Source: Ascarosepion bandense | Taxonomy: Eukaryota; Mollusca; Cephalopoda; Sepiida; Sepiidae | Reading direction: 5' to 3' | DNA length: 64,000 nt | Assembly: GCA_037127315.1 (NCBI GenBank) | Contig: JBBBDQ010001940.1 | Coordinates: 937,001 to 1,001,000 of the forward strand | Notes under the pieces: model-generated | The model's input: the letters and a program-made list of their open reading frames with translations, nothing else | Database searches by the model: none | Told to the model about the DNA's origin: nothing | Shown here: positions 55,501-57,562 of the stretch, piece by piece | Position numbering within the stretch: position 1 is the first letter of the stretch | Layout: every line of letters starts with the position of its first letter | Made by a program: the position numbers and the translations under genes

Positions 55501-55732
55501 TTAAATTCTTTAGAAGGCACTAAACAGAACATTTTATTCAGTAAATTAAAATCTTTTGGTTACCTGTAGAAAAGGCAATTTGAGACCAAGAGATAGCACA
55601 TTGCAGAATCTTTTCTTGGGCCTTTAAATCAAGTTGTATAGATTTAAATTCTTTCACTTTCCATTCAGAAAATTTGGCAGAATTTGGTGATAATTGAGAG
55701 AAACCATTAAACCCACATCCTAATATATCCAT
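3983..55732 (-). CDS. RCCD1: RCC1 domain-containing protein 1 (RCCD1), whole spliced gene
   Basis: Spliced CDS on the minus strand: 55732-55564, 40877-40641, 24809-24644, 16360-16236, 12504-12292, 4176-3983. Exon lengths 169+237+166+125+213+194 give 1,104 bp, 367 aa plus TAG; every junction is AG/GT and in phase. The protein opens with MDILGCGFNGFSQL, resembling the start of vertebrate RCCD1. From about residue 150 it carries RCC1 beta-propeller repeats: VACGVEHVLMLSEFG, AAGNWHSAAISEFGDIYTWG, NESGQLGLP, ACGARHTAIL, GWNAYGQLGHGDL and a final CGGWNTVVLRD. The blade order and the phrase GDIYTWGWNESGQL match RCCD1 rather than RCC1 or HERC proteins. Human RCCD1 is reported to work with the demethylase/hydroxylase KDM8 (JMJD5) in chromatin regulation and chromosome segregation; transfer of that role here is inference. 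The first half (residues 17-140) is poorly conserved, as in the family. Confidence 0.93.
4950..5202 (-). mobile_element. candidate solo LTR
   Basis: Read on the minus strand it begins TGTTGTGGAGAG, like the Gypsy LTR start at 25824 (TGTTGTGGAGTAAAC). It runs through a CT-rich R/U5-like region (CGGGGCGAAAGAGACACTGG) to a TTGACTCATT end followed by TGGTCCC, which could be a primer-binding site. No internal coding region adjoins. The flanking 4177-4949 is unassigned intron. Confidence 0.4.
5318..5462. repeat. large palindrome with hammerhead-ribozyme-like core
   Basis: Two arms of about 70 bp (5318-5386 and 5392-5462) are reverse complements apart from a few changes and share the same TAATAATAAT ends. 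On the minus strand the centre reads CTGATGA (5387-5381), a hairpin TGGTGTTTTAACACC, then AAAAC where a type I hammerhead would have GAAAC. Hammerhead motifs are known in the pseudo-LTRs of Penelope-like elements, and a Penelope-like fragment lies 2.5 kb away. One core G is replaced, so activity is unlikely. Confidence 0.6.
5465..6762. other. low-complexity intron with (TTAAAA)n array
   Basis: Purine-rich low-complexity sequence at 5740-6080. 6310-6472 is a degenerate AAAATT/TTAAAA array. No coding exon or clear element otherwise. Confidence 0.6.
6763..6800. repeat. (TA)n microsatellite
   Basis: About 18 TA units directly before the truncated Helitron end at 6801. Confidence 0.95.
6801..6861 (+). 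mobile_element. Helitron 3' end fragment, plus orientation
   Basis: The last 61 bp of the Helitron family (GACCATGGATTAG ... GCAATGCCAGGCTATACTAC, CTAGT). Truncated at its left edge by the (TA)n tract. It faces copy C with only about 10 bp between the two 3' ends. Confidence 0.85.
6872..7739 (-). mobile_element. non-autonomous Helitron, copy C
   Basis: Minus-strand element ending CTAGT at 6876-6872, with hairpin GCAACGCTGGGC. Its right half matches copies A and B. Its start is different: on the minus strand it opens TTAAGGCAAGATGTTTGTG, the sequence found in the middle of A and B (2690 and 20485). Internal tracts include a run of about 11 G at 7565. No coding capacity. Confidence 0.75.
7927..8986 (-). 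pseudogene. Penelope-like element fragment: RT end plus GIY-YIG endonuclease
   Basis: The minus-strand ORF at 8418-7927 (163 aa) has the Penelope-type GIY-YIG layout: a CNCRNPNQYPLSNKCL Cys cluster, SLVYLGS, VYIGNTMNFFKKRFCNH (GIY-YIG core with R and H), LSKYFWNLK, and CFLCLQEKMEII before a terminal NQRHE. Upstream in a shifted frame (8986-8640) are reverse transcriptase C-terminal motifs such as KQVDFLDITLDL, NPIYINPSFNHLPSVIKHI and SMVERCI. Frameshifts separate the parts and the 5' end stops at the (TA)n tract at 8987, so it is a dead 5'-truncated copy. Confidence 0.8.
8987..9022. repeat. (TA)n microsatellite
   Basis: About 17 TA units at the truncated edge of the Penelope-like fragment. 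The stretch that follows (9023-9203) shows nothing recognisable. Confidence 0.95.
9204..9226. repeat. (AC)n microsatellite
   Basis: Eleven or so CA units inside an AT/AC-rich stretch of intron. Confidence 0.9.
9538..9879 (+). pseudogene. 113-aa ORF of unknown origin, possible transposase remnant
   Basis: The end carries a Cys array (CFLC, seven residues, CILC, KKTYC) reminiscent of a zinc ribbon such as the C-terminal domain of piggyBac-type transposases. MTKKHPASSKASDR could instead be a pogo/Tigger-like N-terminus. Neither is convincing. It sits just before the TACAGTAC palindrome cluster. No splice sites or neighbouring exons support a host gene. Confidence 0.3.
9890..10030. repeat. cluster of TACTGTACAGTAC palindromes
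   Basis: Overlapping self-complementary motifs at 9893-9912, 9969-9983 and 10010-10026. Between them is a second palindrome, AATCTTATTTTTTTATAAGA, near 9930. Possibly the terminal region of a DNA transposon. 10031-10449 shows nothing further. Confidence 0.55.
10450..10519. repeat. compound (TA)n(GA)n microsatellite
   Basis: (TA)n at 10450-10486 runs directly into (GA)n to 10519. Apparent ORFs across it are artefacts of the repeat. Confidence 0.95.
10520..12291. other. unassigned intron 5 sequence
   Basis: No coding exon seen. 11795-11822 carries the motif CTTTACTTTGTATTGAGCAC, shared with the palindrome flanks at 5270 and 16020. Otherwise nothing recognised. Confidence 0.4.
12292..12504 (-). 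CDS. RCCD1: RCCD1 coding exon 5
   Basis: Acceptor TTTTGTAG, donor GTAATC. Encodes FGDIYTWGWNESGQLGLP, a 35-residue loop, and ACGARHTAILS. The loop corresponds to the long insertion found in vertebrate RCCD1 at the same place. The exon starts only about 105 bp from the 175-bp tandem array at 12611. Confidence 0.93.
12611..13835 (+). repeat. 175-bp tandem array, exactly 7 copies, derived from LINE ORF2
   Basis: Units start at 12611, 12786, 12961, 13136, 13311, 13486 and 13661 and are nearly identical; differences include AACTCATC/AATTCGTC/AACTCGTC and a few others in the last unit. The unit aligns, in order, with the LINE copy at about 49790-49955: CTGGCAGATCTG / CTGGCATGTGG, TTAAATAACAGCAAGCC / TTAAACAAGGCTAAATCC, TTGAGGTCCTC / TTGAAGTCTTT, AGATTCTCCACC / AAATTCTCTTCC. 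The seventh unit continues without a break into a LINE fragment. Confidence 0.88.
13836..14880 (+). pseudogene. Jockey/CR1-like LINE fragment, RT domain
   Basis: Follows the tandem array in register with the LINE: CCACCTACAACT corresponds to CCACCTAGAACT of the copy at 49968. RT motifs in shifting frames include LFKLYNKCLSASCFPDCWKS near 14000 and an ORF at 14350-14775 with FLRNHVMKVILNSH, AAQGSILEPTLFVIFLNN and the catalytic IYSDDTTIYS. The segment after 14600 is rearranged and the 3' end is missing. Dead copy. Confidence 0.8.
14989..15808 (-). mobile_element. defective Tc1/mariner-like transposon
   Basis: Left end TA|CAGGGTGCAACAAATG; the right end, reversed, reads CAGTGTATAATGGACAAATT. 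Both ends continue into similar GTTGTC/GTTGCC, giving a terminal inverted repeat of about 25 bp. The minus strand (15480-15110) encodes a transposase C-terminus: LPDNFCDHI, YIWSPNFPDFSHFDYYAW, TKDELKARIMAA, and after a frameshift RFQRCLEAMVEANDSFIE. The central WPPNSPD-type motif carries changes. The N-terminal part is deleted (820 bp total). Confidence 0.7.
15945..16040. repeat. inverted repeat with 22-bp arms
   Basis: ATTTTGTTATTACAATGGTT at about 15952 is repeated in reverse at about 15986 around a short spacer. It is followed by GCTCTACTTTGTATCGAG, the same trailer seen after the palindrome at 5318-5462. Probably the same element family. A (TA)n tract follows at 16101-16124. Confidence 0.75.
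16236..16360 (-). CDS. RCCD1: RCCD1 coding exon 4
   Basis: Acceptor ATTCAAG, donor GTGAG. Encodes RGQTGLGTTERMQNSLQVID and then a blade ending AAGNWHSAAIS. The serine/arginine codon spanning the exon 3/4 junction is completed correctly. Confidence 0.92.
16361..17879. other. intron 4 stretch, only one LINE tail recognised
   Basis: Apart from the RTE-like LINE tail at 16740-16915, I see no exon, RNA gene or known repeat. 17240-17580 is of higher complexity but has no open frame. Confidence 0.4.
16740..16915 (+). mobile_element. RTE-like LINE 3' end, plus orientation
   Basis: Encodes VTRDKKMWKDMFAHGLKGHG then T and TAG, followed directly by an (AAG)n tail. This matches the C-terminus on the minus strand at 21480-21560. 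The very short 3' UTR with a microsatellite tail is typical of RTE-type elements. Confidence 0.8.
17880..18195 (+). mobile_element. tRNA-derived SINE, family B (diverged)
   Basis: Head GCATTGGTTAGTAAATTTGG and a GATTTCATTCCCTGG B-box-like sequence, then a body ending AGAGCCAAAATGTTGGGATC, AACAAAGATAAGAACATTAA. Aligns with members at 23700-24005 and 57289-57562. Confidence 0.65.
18615..18967 (+). mobile_element. LTR (353 bp) with adjoining primer-binding site
   Basis: Starts TGTTGTG and ends CACAACA, a perfect 7-bp terminal inversion. It contains AATAAATACTAACC and a polypurine/pyrimidine-rich R/U5-like part. Directly after it comes ACTTGGCGATAAAGATTC, where TGGCG at 18971 looks like a primer-binding site, so this is a 5' LTR. 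No gag or pol follows; 18990-19685 shows nothing I recognise. Confidence 0.65.
19688..19970 (+). mobile_element. tRNA-derived SINE, family A
   Basis: Contains GATGAGTTCAAATTCC (B box), TTGCATTCACTTACATGCAA, GACAGATTGGGTTCTATAGC, AATGGCAACCTACTG, AAAGAGACATGATC and the terminal AACTGACTG. Shares all of these in order with the copies at 42414, 58241 and 59923. Confidence 0.8.
20148..20874 (+). mobile_element. non-autonomous Helitron, copy B (727 bp)
   Basis: Same ends as copy A: A|TCTAAACTTATT and CTGCTAGT, hairpin GAGCAACGCCAGGC. Copy A is followed by T but this copy by A, so its target site is not the canonical AT. Its middle (20470-20500) has a longer TA run before AAGGCAAGATGTTTGTG. Confidence 0.85.
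20875..21466. other. unassigned intron sequence
   Basis: No exon or repeat family recognised. Confidence 0.4.
21467..22795 (-). pseudogene. RTE-like non-LTR retrotransposon, RT and C-terminal region
   Basis: Minus-strand frames give, in order, RSRIRPQVGQEQCGFVKDTG, DLYLGFIDYAKAFDKIRHKE (RT motif A), RQVCIFSPDLFNLYS (motif B, with RQG changed to RQV), NNLRYADDTVLIAD (catalytic YADD intact) and a C-terminus ending in the GLKGHGT-type motif with TAG. An (AAG)n tail is present. Frameshifts and stops break it into several ORFs. The endonuclease domain is missing, so it is 5' truncated. Confidence 0.85.
22858..23125 (+). pseudogene. uncharacterised ORF remnant, possible retroelement C-terminus
   Basis: An 87-aa ORF whose second half (KEEHWRVRNLKESAHMLCYE, then LLSRLSIVINTI-like) resembles the trailing part of GIY-YIG or RT proteins of selfish elements, where an amphipathic WRVR..KESAHM stretch precedes INTIWEP. 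The continuation after the stop (EPIIEKERK) is in frame one TGA later. Assignment is tentative. Confidence 0.35.
23388..23400. repeat. 13-C homopolymer
   Basis: Run of C within otherwise unassigned intron (23126-23700). Confidence 0.9.
23705..24005 (+). mobile_element. tRNA-derived SINE, family B
   Basis: GTGAGTTCAATCTCAGTGCC is the B box. The body includes ACCTGAAGAAGG, CACAGCCAAAATGCTTTGAT, AACAAAGATGAGGATAATAG and ends near AACTATAAATAATG. The CCTGAAGAAGGCC...GCCAAAATG core is shared by all family B copies. The rest of 24006-24643 is unassigned. Confidence 0.75.
24644..24809 (-). CDS. RCCD1: RCCD1 coding exon 3
   Basis: Acceptor TTCTTCAG, donor GTATG. Encodes DGIPVEINRSQTDEEVCF followed by an RCC1 blade (SVACGVEHVLMLSEFGSVLS, then YGIG). 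Only one frame is open through the exon and it fits both neighbours. Confidence 0.92.
24890..25150 (+). mobile_element. possible LTR-like segment
   Basis: CTATAAATACAGACAAAAGC looks like a TATA box and R start, followed by CT-rich R/U5-like sequence, within a stretch of higher complexity than the surrounding intron. No TG..CA ends or duplication could be fixed. The flanking intron at 25151-25660 is unassigned. Confidence 0.25.
25668..25824 (-). repeat. Gypsy 3' LTR (shortened)
   Basis: On the minus strand starts TGTTGTGGAGTAAACAAGAC at 25824, after the polypurine tract AAAAGGGTTAA. Lacks the 110-bp block present in the other LTR at 29639-29752. It ends near TTATAAC. Confidence 0.7.
26334..26870 (-). 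pseudogene. Gypsy integrase remnant
   Basis: Minus-strand frames encode FHSGHPGNSRMKSLMRSYIY (HHCC zinc-binding region), WTKRDQIIEKLVKACSRC, LDIDFAGSLNRLHYLVVVD (first catalytic Asp), then LDNNTQFTVYKFKEFCKIF (second Asp) and RSNGETEWFVGTFKRALKK (catalytic Glu). Two ORFs are separated by stops. 25830-26330 holds the degraded integrase C-terminus and spacer. Confidence 0.85.
26961..28260 (+). mobile_element. mariner transposon (about 1.3 kb), nested in Gypsy RT
   Basis: Terminal inverted repeats of about 30 bp: left CTAACACATCACTCAATAAG then TCCCGGGCCT; right, reversed, CTAACACATTACTAAATAAG then TTCCAGGCCT. It carries one transposase gene. The flanking Gypsy RT frame reads FLPKIK on one side and LGQIIDTNG on the other, consistent with a clean insertion into the codon between them. 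Confidence 0.88.
27154..28197 (+). pseudogene. mariner transposase (DD34D type), inactivated
   Basis: Recognisable from MEKS and RVLIN-YFLKEKNTV through KKIHKLVLADRKLKLHEIAE, LNISEGSVFTILHEYLAMRK (helix-turn-helix region), CAKWVPCLLTVDQKQQ, TMDKS (first Asp), SPGKVLASIFWNVQSILFID, DNTLCH (second Asp) and YSPDLAPSDYW (third Asp), to the terminal GDYVNE and TAA. The span of 1,044 bp equals the usual length near 348 aa. Stops occur at codon 5, at the Q of the QDN motif and after LFQHNK, and there are frameshifts, so it is a pseudogene. Confidence 0.92.
28270..29600 (-). pseudogene. Gypsy gag-protease region with RT thumb remnant
   Basis: Minus strand. Gag N-terminal part near 29,330: SDDGVTLSAYFRR. 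Gag at 29131-28883: YKRLKLNKLTLDMFKGLIFI, QGLTVKKDAKICTRILTRLK, YQRILNLRCDMKEI. A zinc knuckle-like CGRLHLGDNCLFKN follows near 28830-28790. Protease near 28690 has LDTSSDTTIINKA, where the canonical DTG is DTS. Near 28300 is EYGFKISEEKFKLFLPKIK, from the RT thumb. Frames are interrupted and the RT palm is deleted. Confidence 0.8.
29616..29897 (-). repeat. Gypsy 5' LTR
   Basis: About 282 bp from the TGTTGTAG-like start (changed to TATTGTAG) at 29897 to TTATAACA at 29616. TGGCAGCAAGG follows at 29614 as primer-binding site. It includes AATAAAGAACTCAAAGAGAG. Confidence 0.7.
29990..30254. repeat. 134-bp tandem duplication
   Basis: Two diverged copies: CCTTCTTTCTTTCTTTTT, CTGAAACCA, and GTTCATTATTTATGAGGTAT at 30098 versus GTTCATTATTCATGAGGTAT at 30232. 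No function seen. Confidence 0.8.
30389..33652 (-). mobile_element. hAT transposon (3,264 bp) with 8-bp target duplication
   Basis: Ends AGGGACCCCGATTTTCCG and, reversed, AGGGACCCCAATTTTCCG (17 of 18 identical). Perfect 8-bp direct repeats ATAAAAAT flank it at 30381-30388 and 33653-33660. It carries a minus-strand transposase. The 1-kb 5' region holds a diverged 365-bp tandem duplication (about 32690-33050 and 33055-33420) and a 13-G run at 33423-33435. Confidence 0.95.
30849..32640 (-). pseudogene. hAT transposase with BED zinc finger, two lesions
   Basis: Starts MAETSFKISSAPPKRKR with a basic NLS-like PKRKR at 13-17. A BED-type finger has C46, C49, H64 and H70. The catalytic core includes IITDETTDCRDHSILNI (Asp), FVTDSAAYCKKAH (Asp) and ATRWNSWFNAARYH (CxxH-W region). 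The end is the hATC dimerisation domain: WIPVTSVDVERSFSQYKHLM, NKKRENLTPEN. The frame breaks once in a T7 run at 31776-31770, and an in-frame TAG lies at 31736-31734; the remainder is open to the stop at 30849. Likely transposed recently. Confidence 0.9.
33830..33920. repeat. left part of an interrupted duplicated segment
   Basis: TTTGATAAACAACAAATACT, GCCAAAAT matches TTTGATAAACAATAAATACT, GCCAAAAT at 39848. The partner continues beyond 39875 with sequence that here resumes only at 38795, after the LINE/array insertion. Confidence 0.8.
34115..37003 (-). pseudogene. LINE ORF2: AP endonuclease plus reverse transcriptase
   Basis: One reading frame of 963 codons including the stop, interrupted by two premature stops only: TAG at 36112-36110 (the other copy has Trp, EVYSWIKAG) and TGA at 34210-34208 (within FPRTS-LWNSLP). 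Endonuclease motifs: NIRGIRTN, CETNLNP, FGDFNAHHTEW, GNSDH. RT motifs: ANYRPISLLPIFGKVFEAII, QYGFRFTRSTADML, DISKAFDRVWHAGL, PQGSILGPTLF and LYADETTVYS, where the YADD motif has its second Asp as Glu. The end is FPDDYNLQEFKCKVNRHLLT. No separate ORF1 was seen upstream. Confidence 0.9.
37004..37500 (-). promoter_or_regulatory. LINE 5' UTR with one 5' monomer
   Basis: Read on the minus strand: AATTGGAGTAGATAG, CTATCGCCCGG, CTCACACTCCACCCA, then TTGTTTAGGAAGGGGTTCCC. The first 110 bp correspond to the unit repeated three times at 45143-45545. The region is GC-richer than its surroundings and probably holds the internal promoter. Confidence 0.6.
37551..38789. repeat. 339-bp tandem array, about 3.65 copies
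   Basis: Units start with GTCAAAAATACCCTTGAATT at 37551, 37890, 38229 and 38568 and are almost identical (AAATAAATAAA versus AAATAAAGAAA; GAATTG versus GAGTTG). It lies directly behind the LINE 5' end, separated by about 50 bp of A-rich linker. The last unit breaks off at CGAGTTAT. Confidence 0.95.
38795..39080. repeat. right part of the interrupted duplicated segment
   Basis: GGATGTAGTTGTAAACC, CCATTTAGAAAATAA, GTGAAATTAGAT and GAGGCCAGTTT-ATCTACATG appear in the same order at 39877-40140. Confidence 0.8.
39131..39244 (-). mobile_element. Gypsy LTR fragment
   Basis: Matches 29639-29752 of the 5' LTR almost exactly (ACACACAATAGAAGGGATTA ... ATCAGAAATGTAATCAA). A diverged duplicate of its first 22 bases precedes it at 39099 (GATAGCCAGTAGCCATCGAC). 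Confidence 0.85.
39245..39779. other. unassigned intron 2 sequence
   Basis: Two short overlapping ORFs on opposite strands (39502-39787) have no recognisable motif. No repeat family assigned. Confidence 0.4.
39780..40160. repeat. uninterrupted copy of the duplicated segment (empty site)
   Basis: Contains the left and right parts of the 33830-33920 / 38795-39080 copy joined directly: ACTGCCAAAATACTTGCCAA, then TGTAGTTGTAAACC. It represents the pre-insertion state of the LINE plus 339-bp array. Confidence 0.8.
40200..40470. repeat. degenerate TGAATTTAATGATTT-type minisatellite
   Basis: Irregular repeats of TTCAGACTGAATT, GAATGATTTGAGCCTGAATT and similar. It is the reverse complement in character of the tract at 55830-56225. 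Lies 170 bp below RCCD1 exon 2. Confidence 0.7.
40641..40877 (-). CDS. RCCD1: RCCD1 coding exon 2
   Basis: Acceptor TTTCAG at 40883-40878, donor GTACAG at 40640-40635. It joins exon 1 after the first base of a codon (G|AT = Asp) and encodes about 79 residues, including VIICGFNNSQLTMAECEV and a WKDVTEKCKFTQIQ stretch. This is the divergent N-terminal part of the propeller. It lacks clear GQLG motifs, as expected for RCCD1. Confidence 0.88.
41153..41371. mobile_element. piggyBac-type MITE (219 bp)
   Basis: Ends CCCTTTAG and CTAAAGGG, flanked by TTAA at 41149-41152 and 41372-41375, the hallmark of piggyBac insertion. Right terminus AATGCTAAAGGG, left CCCTTTAGAATT. No coding capacity. The surrounding intron (40878-41148 and 41376-42413) shows nothing else. 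Confidence 0.8.
42414..42700 (+). mobile_element. tRNA-derived SINE, family A (best copy)
   Basis: GTGCATTGTGGTGCAGTTGA is a tRNA-like A-box region and GCTGAGTTCAAATTCC a B box. The body has TTGCATTCACTTACACTCAA, GGGAAAGGTATTAATC, GACAGATTGGGTTCTATAGC, AGAGCAATGGCAA, GAGACATGATCGCCCAA and a TGACTGACT end. Confidence 0.85.
42770..43048 (-). mobile_element. tRNA-derived SINE, family B, minus orientation
   Basis: Minus strand: GACATTGGTTAGTTCCTGTG head, GTGCGTTCAATACCAGGC B box, ACCTGAAGAAGGCCAGAG core, GGCAACAAAGATGGGGACAA and an AATAATGTAAATAC end. Confidence 0.85.
43042..43305 (+). mobile_element. SINE core fused to LINE 3' end
   Basis: ATTCCTAGCACCTGAAGAAG, GCC (family B core, plus orientation) runs straight into AAGAATTTAAATGTAAAGTC, the LINE ORF2 terminus (compare 51330), then its 3' UTR, CTTGCTTGGGGCAATATGAT and an ATTAAAAA tail. 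The join lacks any tail between the two parts. Confidence 0.7.
43306..45140. other. unassigned intron 1 sequence
   Basis: Starts with a short (TA)n at 43311. No exon, RNA gene or repeat family recognised; short ORFs at 43655-44247 lack motifs. Confidence 0.4.
45143..45613 (+). mobile_element. mini-LINE: three 5' monomers plus LINE 3' tail
   Basis: Units of about 146 bp begin with CAATTGGAGTAGATAG (first one partial), carry CCGGTTCACACTCCACCC, GAACAGGTTAAGAGGCTCAT and GTTCCCTGTTTAGGATGTGG, and repeat at offsets 45162, 45309 and 45454. The third passes directly into TTACATAGCCCCCTGTACTT, GCCTTGCTCGGGGTGATACG and ATTAAAAAAA, the LINE 3' end. All coding sequence is deleted. The open frame across it is a repeat artefact. 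Confidence 0.85.
45614..46660. other. unassigned, A-rich towards the minisatellite
   Basis: 46440-46660 shares AAGATATTTGAAGAAGCTG and TACAGAATATTAA with 52650-52710 on the far side of the minisatellite, so a longer duplicated flank exists. Otherwise nothing recognised. Confidence 0.45.
46660..48146. repeat. 35-bp minisatellite, left block
   Basis: About 40 units of the type GGCTAAAGACAAGAAAGCAA + CCAAACTACCACCTT. Most are diverged, but 47340-47545 holds about five virtually identical units of a variant (CTATGCTAGCACTTA), pointing to a recent local expansion. It does not encode a protein in a conserved frame. Confidence 0.95.
48147..51590 (+). mobile_element. full-length but decayed Jockey/CR1-like LINE inside the minisatellite
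   Basis: Starts TATTGGAGTAGATAGACC with the LINE 5' UTR (ATTATGCTGCAGTCTGCACC near 48530) and ends in GTTTAGGGTGAAATGTTTAG plus A9. The minisatellite continues on both sides. Coding parts: endonuclease 48690-49570 (SNVRGIRTN, CETNL, FGDFNAHHAKWL, GNSDH), RT 49738-50878 (SNYHPISLLLIFGKVLEAII, QYGFCFTRS, PQGSILGPMLF, YADNTSIYT, where the catalytic YADD reads YADN). Frameshifts and many stops. Confidence 0.92.
51591..52205. repeat. 35-bp minisatellite, right block
   Basis: Resumes with CACCACCTTGGCTAAAGACA and about 17 units, the same consensus as the left block, ending near AAAGCAATCAAACTATCATT. A single degenerate unit reappears at 52710. Confidence 0.95.
52206..54870. other. unassigned intron 1 sequence
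   Basis: No RCCD1 exon, RNA gene, or repeat family recognised apart from the duplicated minisatellite flank at 52620-52720. AT-rich throughout. Confidence 0.4.
54875..55336. mobile_element. hAT-like MITE
   Basis: Ends CTACTTAAATCAGTTGTTCT and, reversed, CTACTTAAATCAGTAATTTC; both continue CAAAC. The CAGT-TTCTCAAAC theme is typical of non-autonomous hAT elements. About 460 bp, no ORF. Target duplication not resolved. It sits 230 bp from RCCD1 coding exon 1. Confidence 0.6.
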
Positions 55733-55756
55733 TACTCTTAAAGCAAAGGTCTCCAC
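55564..55756 (-). CDS. RCCD1: RCCD1 coding exon 1 (contains start codon)
   Basis: The acceptor is a long T tract plus CAG at 55759-55757 and the donor is GTAACC just below 55564. The exon opens with GTGGAGACC, so the frame is open upstream of the first ATG. I place the start at ATG 55732-55730 because MDILGCGFNGF aligns with the N-terminus of vertebrate RCCD1. The 24 bases before it would be 5' UTR. An acceptor right before the start means at least one non-coding 5' exon lies further upstream. Confidence 0.88.
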
Positions 55757-55829
55757 CTGAAAAAAAAAAATGAATATTCACTGAATAAGATAATGAAGAG
55801 AAAATCATTTAACAATAATTCGCTTTTAT

Positions 55830-56225
55830 TCGATTCATTTAAGATGTAAATATATTAAATTCTATTCATTTCAGGAATCATTAAATTCAGTCTTAAACCA
55901 TTCAAAACAGTTCAAAACCAAATAAGTGTGTTCTTTTTATATTTAATAGTTTGCAAACAACTTATTAAATTTAATCTACAATCAGTCCAGTTTAAAATCA
56001 AGTCATTAAAGTCAGTTTCACATAATTAAGTTCAATTTGAGAATCGTTTTACTCAGTCTGAATCAAATCATTAAATCTATTCTCAAATCATTCTGTTAAT
56101 TTTAGGAATGATTCAGTTCAATCTGTAATTAATTCATTAAATTCAGTATTAAATCATTCAAACCAATATAAAAATCAATTCATTAATTCAGCCTGAAACT
56201 ACTTAATTTTATTCACTATTCAATC
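55830..56225. repeat. degenerate AAATCATTAAATTCAGTCT-type minisatellite
   Basis: Irregular units such as CATTAAATTCAGTCTTAAAC, AAATCATTCAAACC and CATTAAATTCAGTATTAAAT. Complementary in sequence to the tract at 40200-40470. Confidence 0.75.
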
Positions 56226-56230
56226 ATTTA

Positions 56231-56232
<2 letters not shown>

Positions 56233-56274
<42 letters not shown>
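56233..56274. repeat. (TA)n microsatellite
   Basis: About 21 TA units. The stretch 56275-57240 after it shows no recognised feature. Confidence 0.95.
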
Positions 56275-56277
<3 letters not shown>

Positions 56278-57242
56278 TAGTAACTGTATTTTTAAGCATC
56301 TTTCATTGACAAAGATGATTTAATCAATCTTTTATTGAGTTTTCCCAGCATTTTAACATGTTTTGTTTTTTTTAGAAGTTAAAGAATATAAAAACTGTCC
56401 ATAGTTTTTATTGTTTCAAGCACTTTAGATATTCTCAAGGTTTTTGTAATTAGTATATTTATTCTTTGTGTGCTGTTCTACATAATAGTTTTTACTCTGT
56501 GAAGATTCTTGTGGAAGAATGACTGTCATGTGCCATGGGTGGATGGGTTGATGTGAGGATCACTTCTATTTTTAGAAAACACACAATCTCTACCATAAAA
56601 CAAAATTTAATCAATAGGGCTTCTCTAATAGTAAAATGTTGATGTTGATATATGTTTCATTAAATTCAACCGACAAGGTCTATTAAGTTTTTAGTGAAAT
56701 TTTCAAGCCAGTGTAGGAGTTGCTATAAAGCTAAATCAAGTTTGTAAAAAAATGTCCCTAAAAATCCTTGATTCAACTTTTCAGCTGATATGAATTAGAG
56801 AAATTTACTAAAAAGATCAAACCTAGATCAATTAGGCAATTGGAGAAATTTAATAAAAGATCAAGCCTAAGCTGGCACACTAAGCAAAATCTTAGCCCCA
56901 CTCCTCAGCACAATTAGTTCCTCATACATAAAAAATTCAAGTGACAAATTAAAAAAAATCTAAAAACATCCATAACAATGATAATTCAGAAGCAGGCATA
57001 TATAAAATAAATTTCCAAAAACTGTTCTTTATAATACATTGGGGAAAACATGCATTGGGAAAACATGCAAAAATTAAAAAGAAACATCTATGAACACAAA
57101 AGGGATCTTATATATAACTATTTATCAAAGGCACTAGTCATACACAGAAATAAATTCAACCACAATTTTGATAAAAAAAAATGTCACTTATCAAAAGAGA
57201 AAGTAATTTACTCAGAAGGAAAATTCTTGAGAGTGCCACTAA

Positions 57243-57313
57243 AACTAACTAATGCCTATATTCACGGGTCCTCAAGGATACGTGGGCCAGTGGATATAGG
57301 CATTGGTTAGTTC
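57243..57313. repeat. fold-back at the SINE head
   Basis: ACTAACTAATGCCTATAT at 57244 is repeated in reverse as ATATAGGCATTGGTTAGT at about 57294, the SINE head itself, with a 30-bp spacer. Confidence 0.75.
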
Positions 57314-57562
57314 CAGTGACTTGACCTAAAGAGTTGTGAGTTCAATACCAGGCTACAGCAGCGATGAACAAATAACTTAGAGAGTTGGGTTAAAGGAAGC
57401 TAACTCATGACTACCAGAAGTGTCTTTGCACAAGGAATGAGAATGATATACCCCAGTTTCAGTTCAAAATTCCTAGCACCTAAAGAAGGCCAAAGTGTAC
57501 AACAGCCAAAAAGTTGCAGAAATGGCAACGAAAATGAGGACAATGTTCTGAATAATGTGAAT
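57289..57562 (+). mobile_element. tRNA-derived SINE, family B (best copy)
   Basis: Head GTGGATATAGGCATTGGTTA, B box GTGAGTTCAATACCAGGC, CTACAGCAGCGATGAACAAA, core CCTAGCACCTAAAGAAGGCC, GAAATGGCAACGAAAATGAG, GACAAT, and an AATAATGTG end. A shared central domain with a tRNA head recalls the Ceph-SINE superfamily described from squids and cuttlefish; identity with it is not verified. 57563-58106 shows nothing further. Confidence 0.85.
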
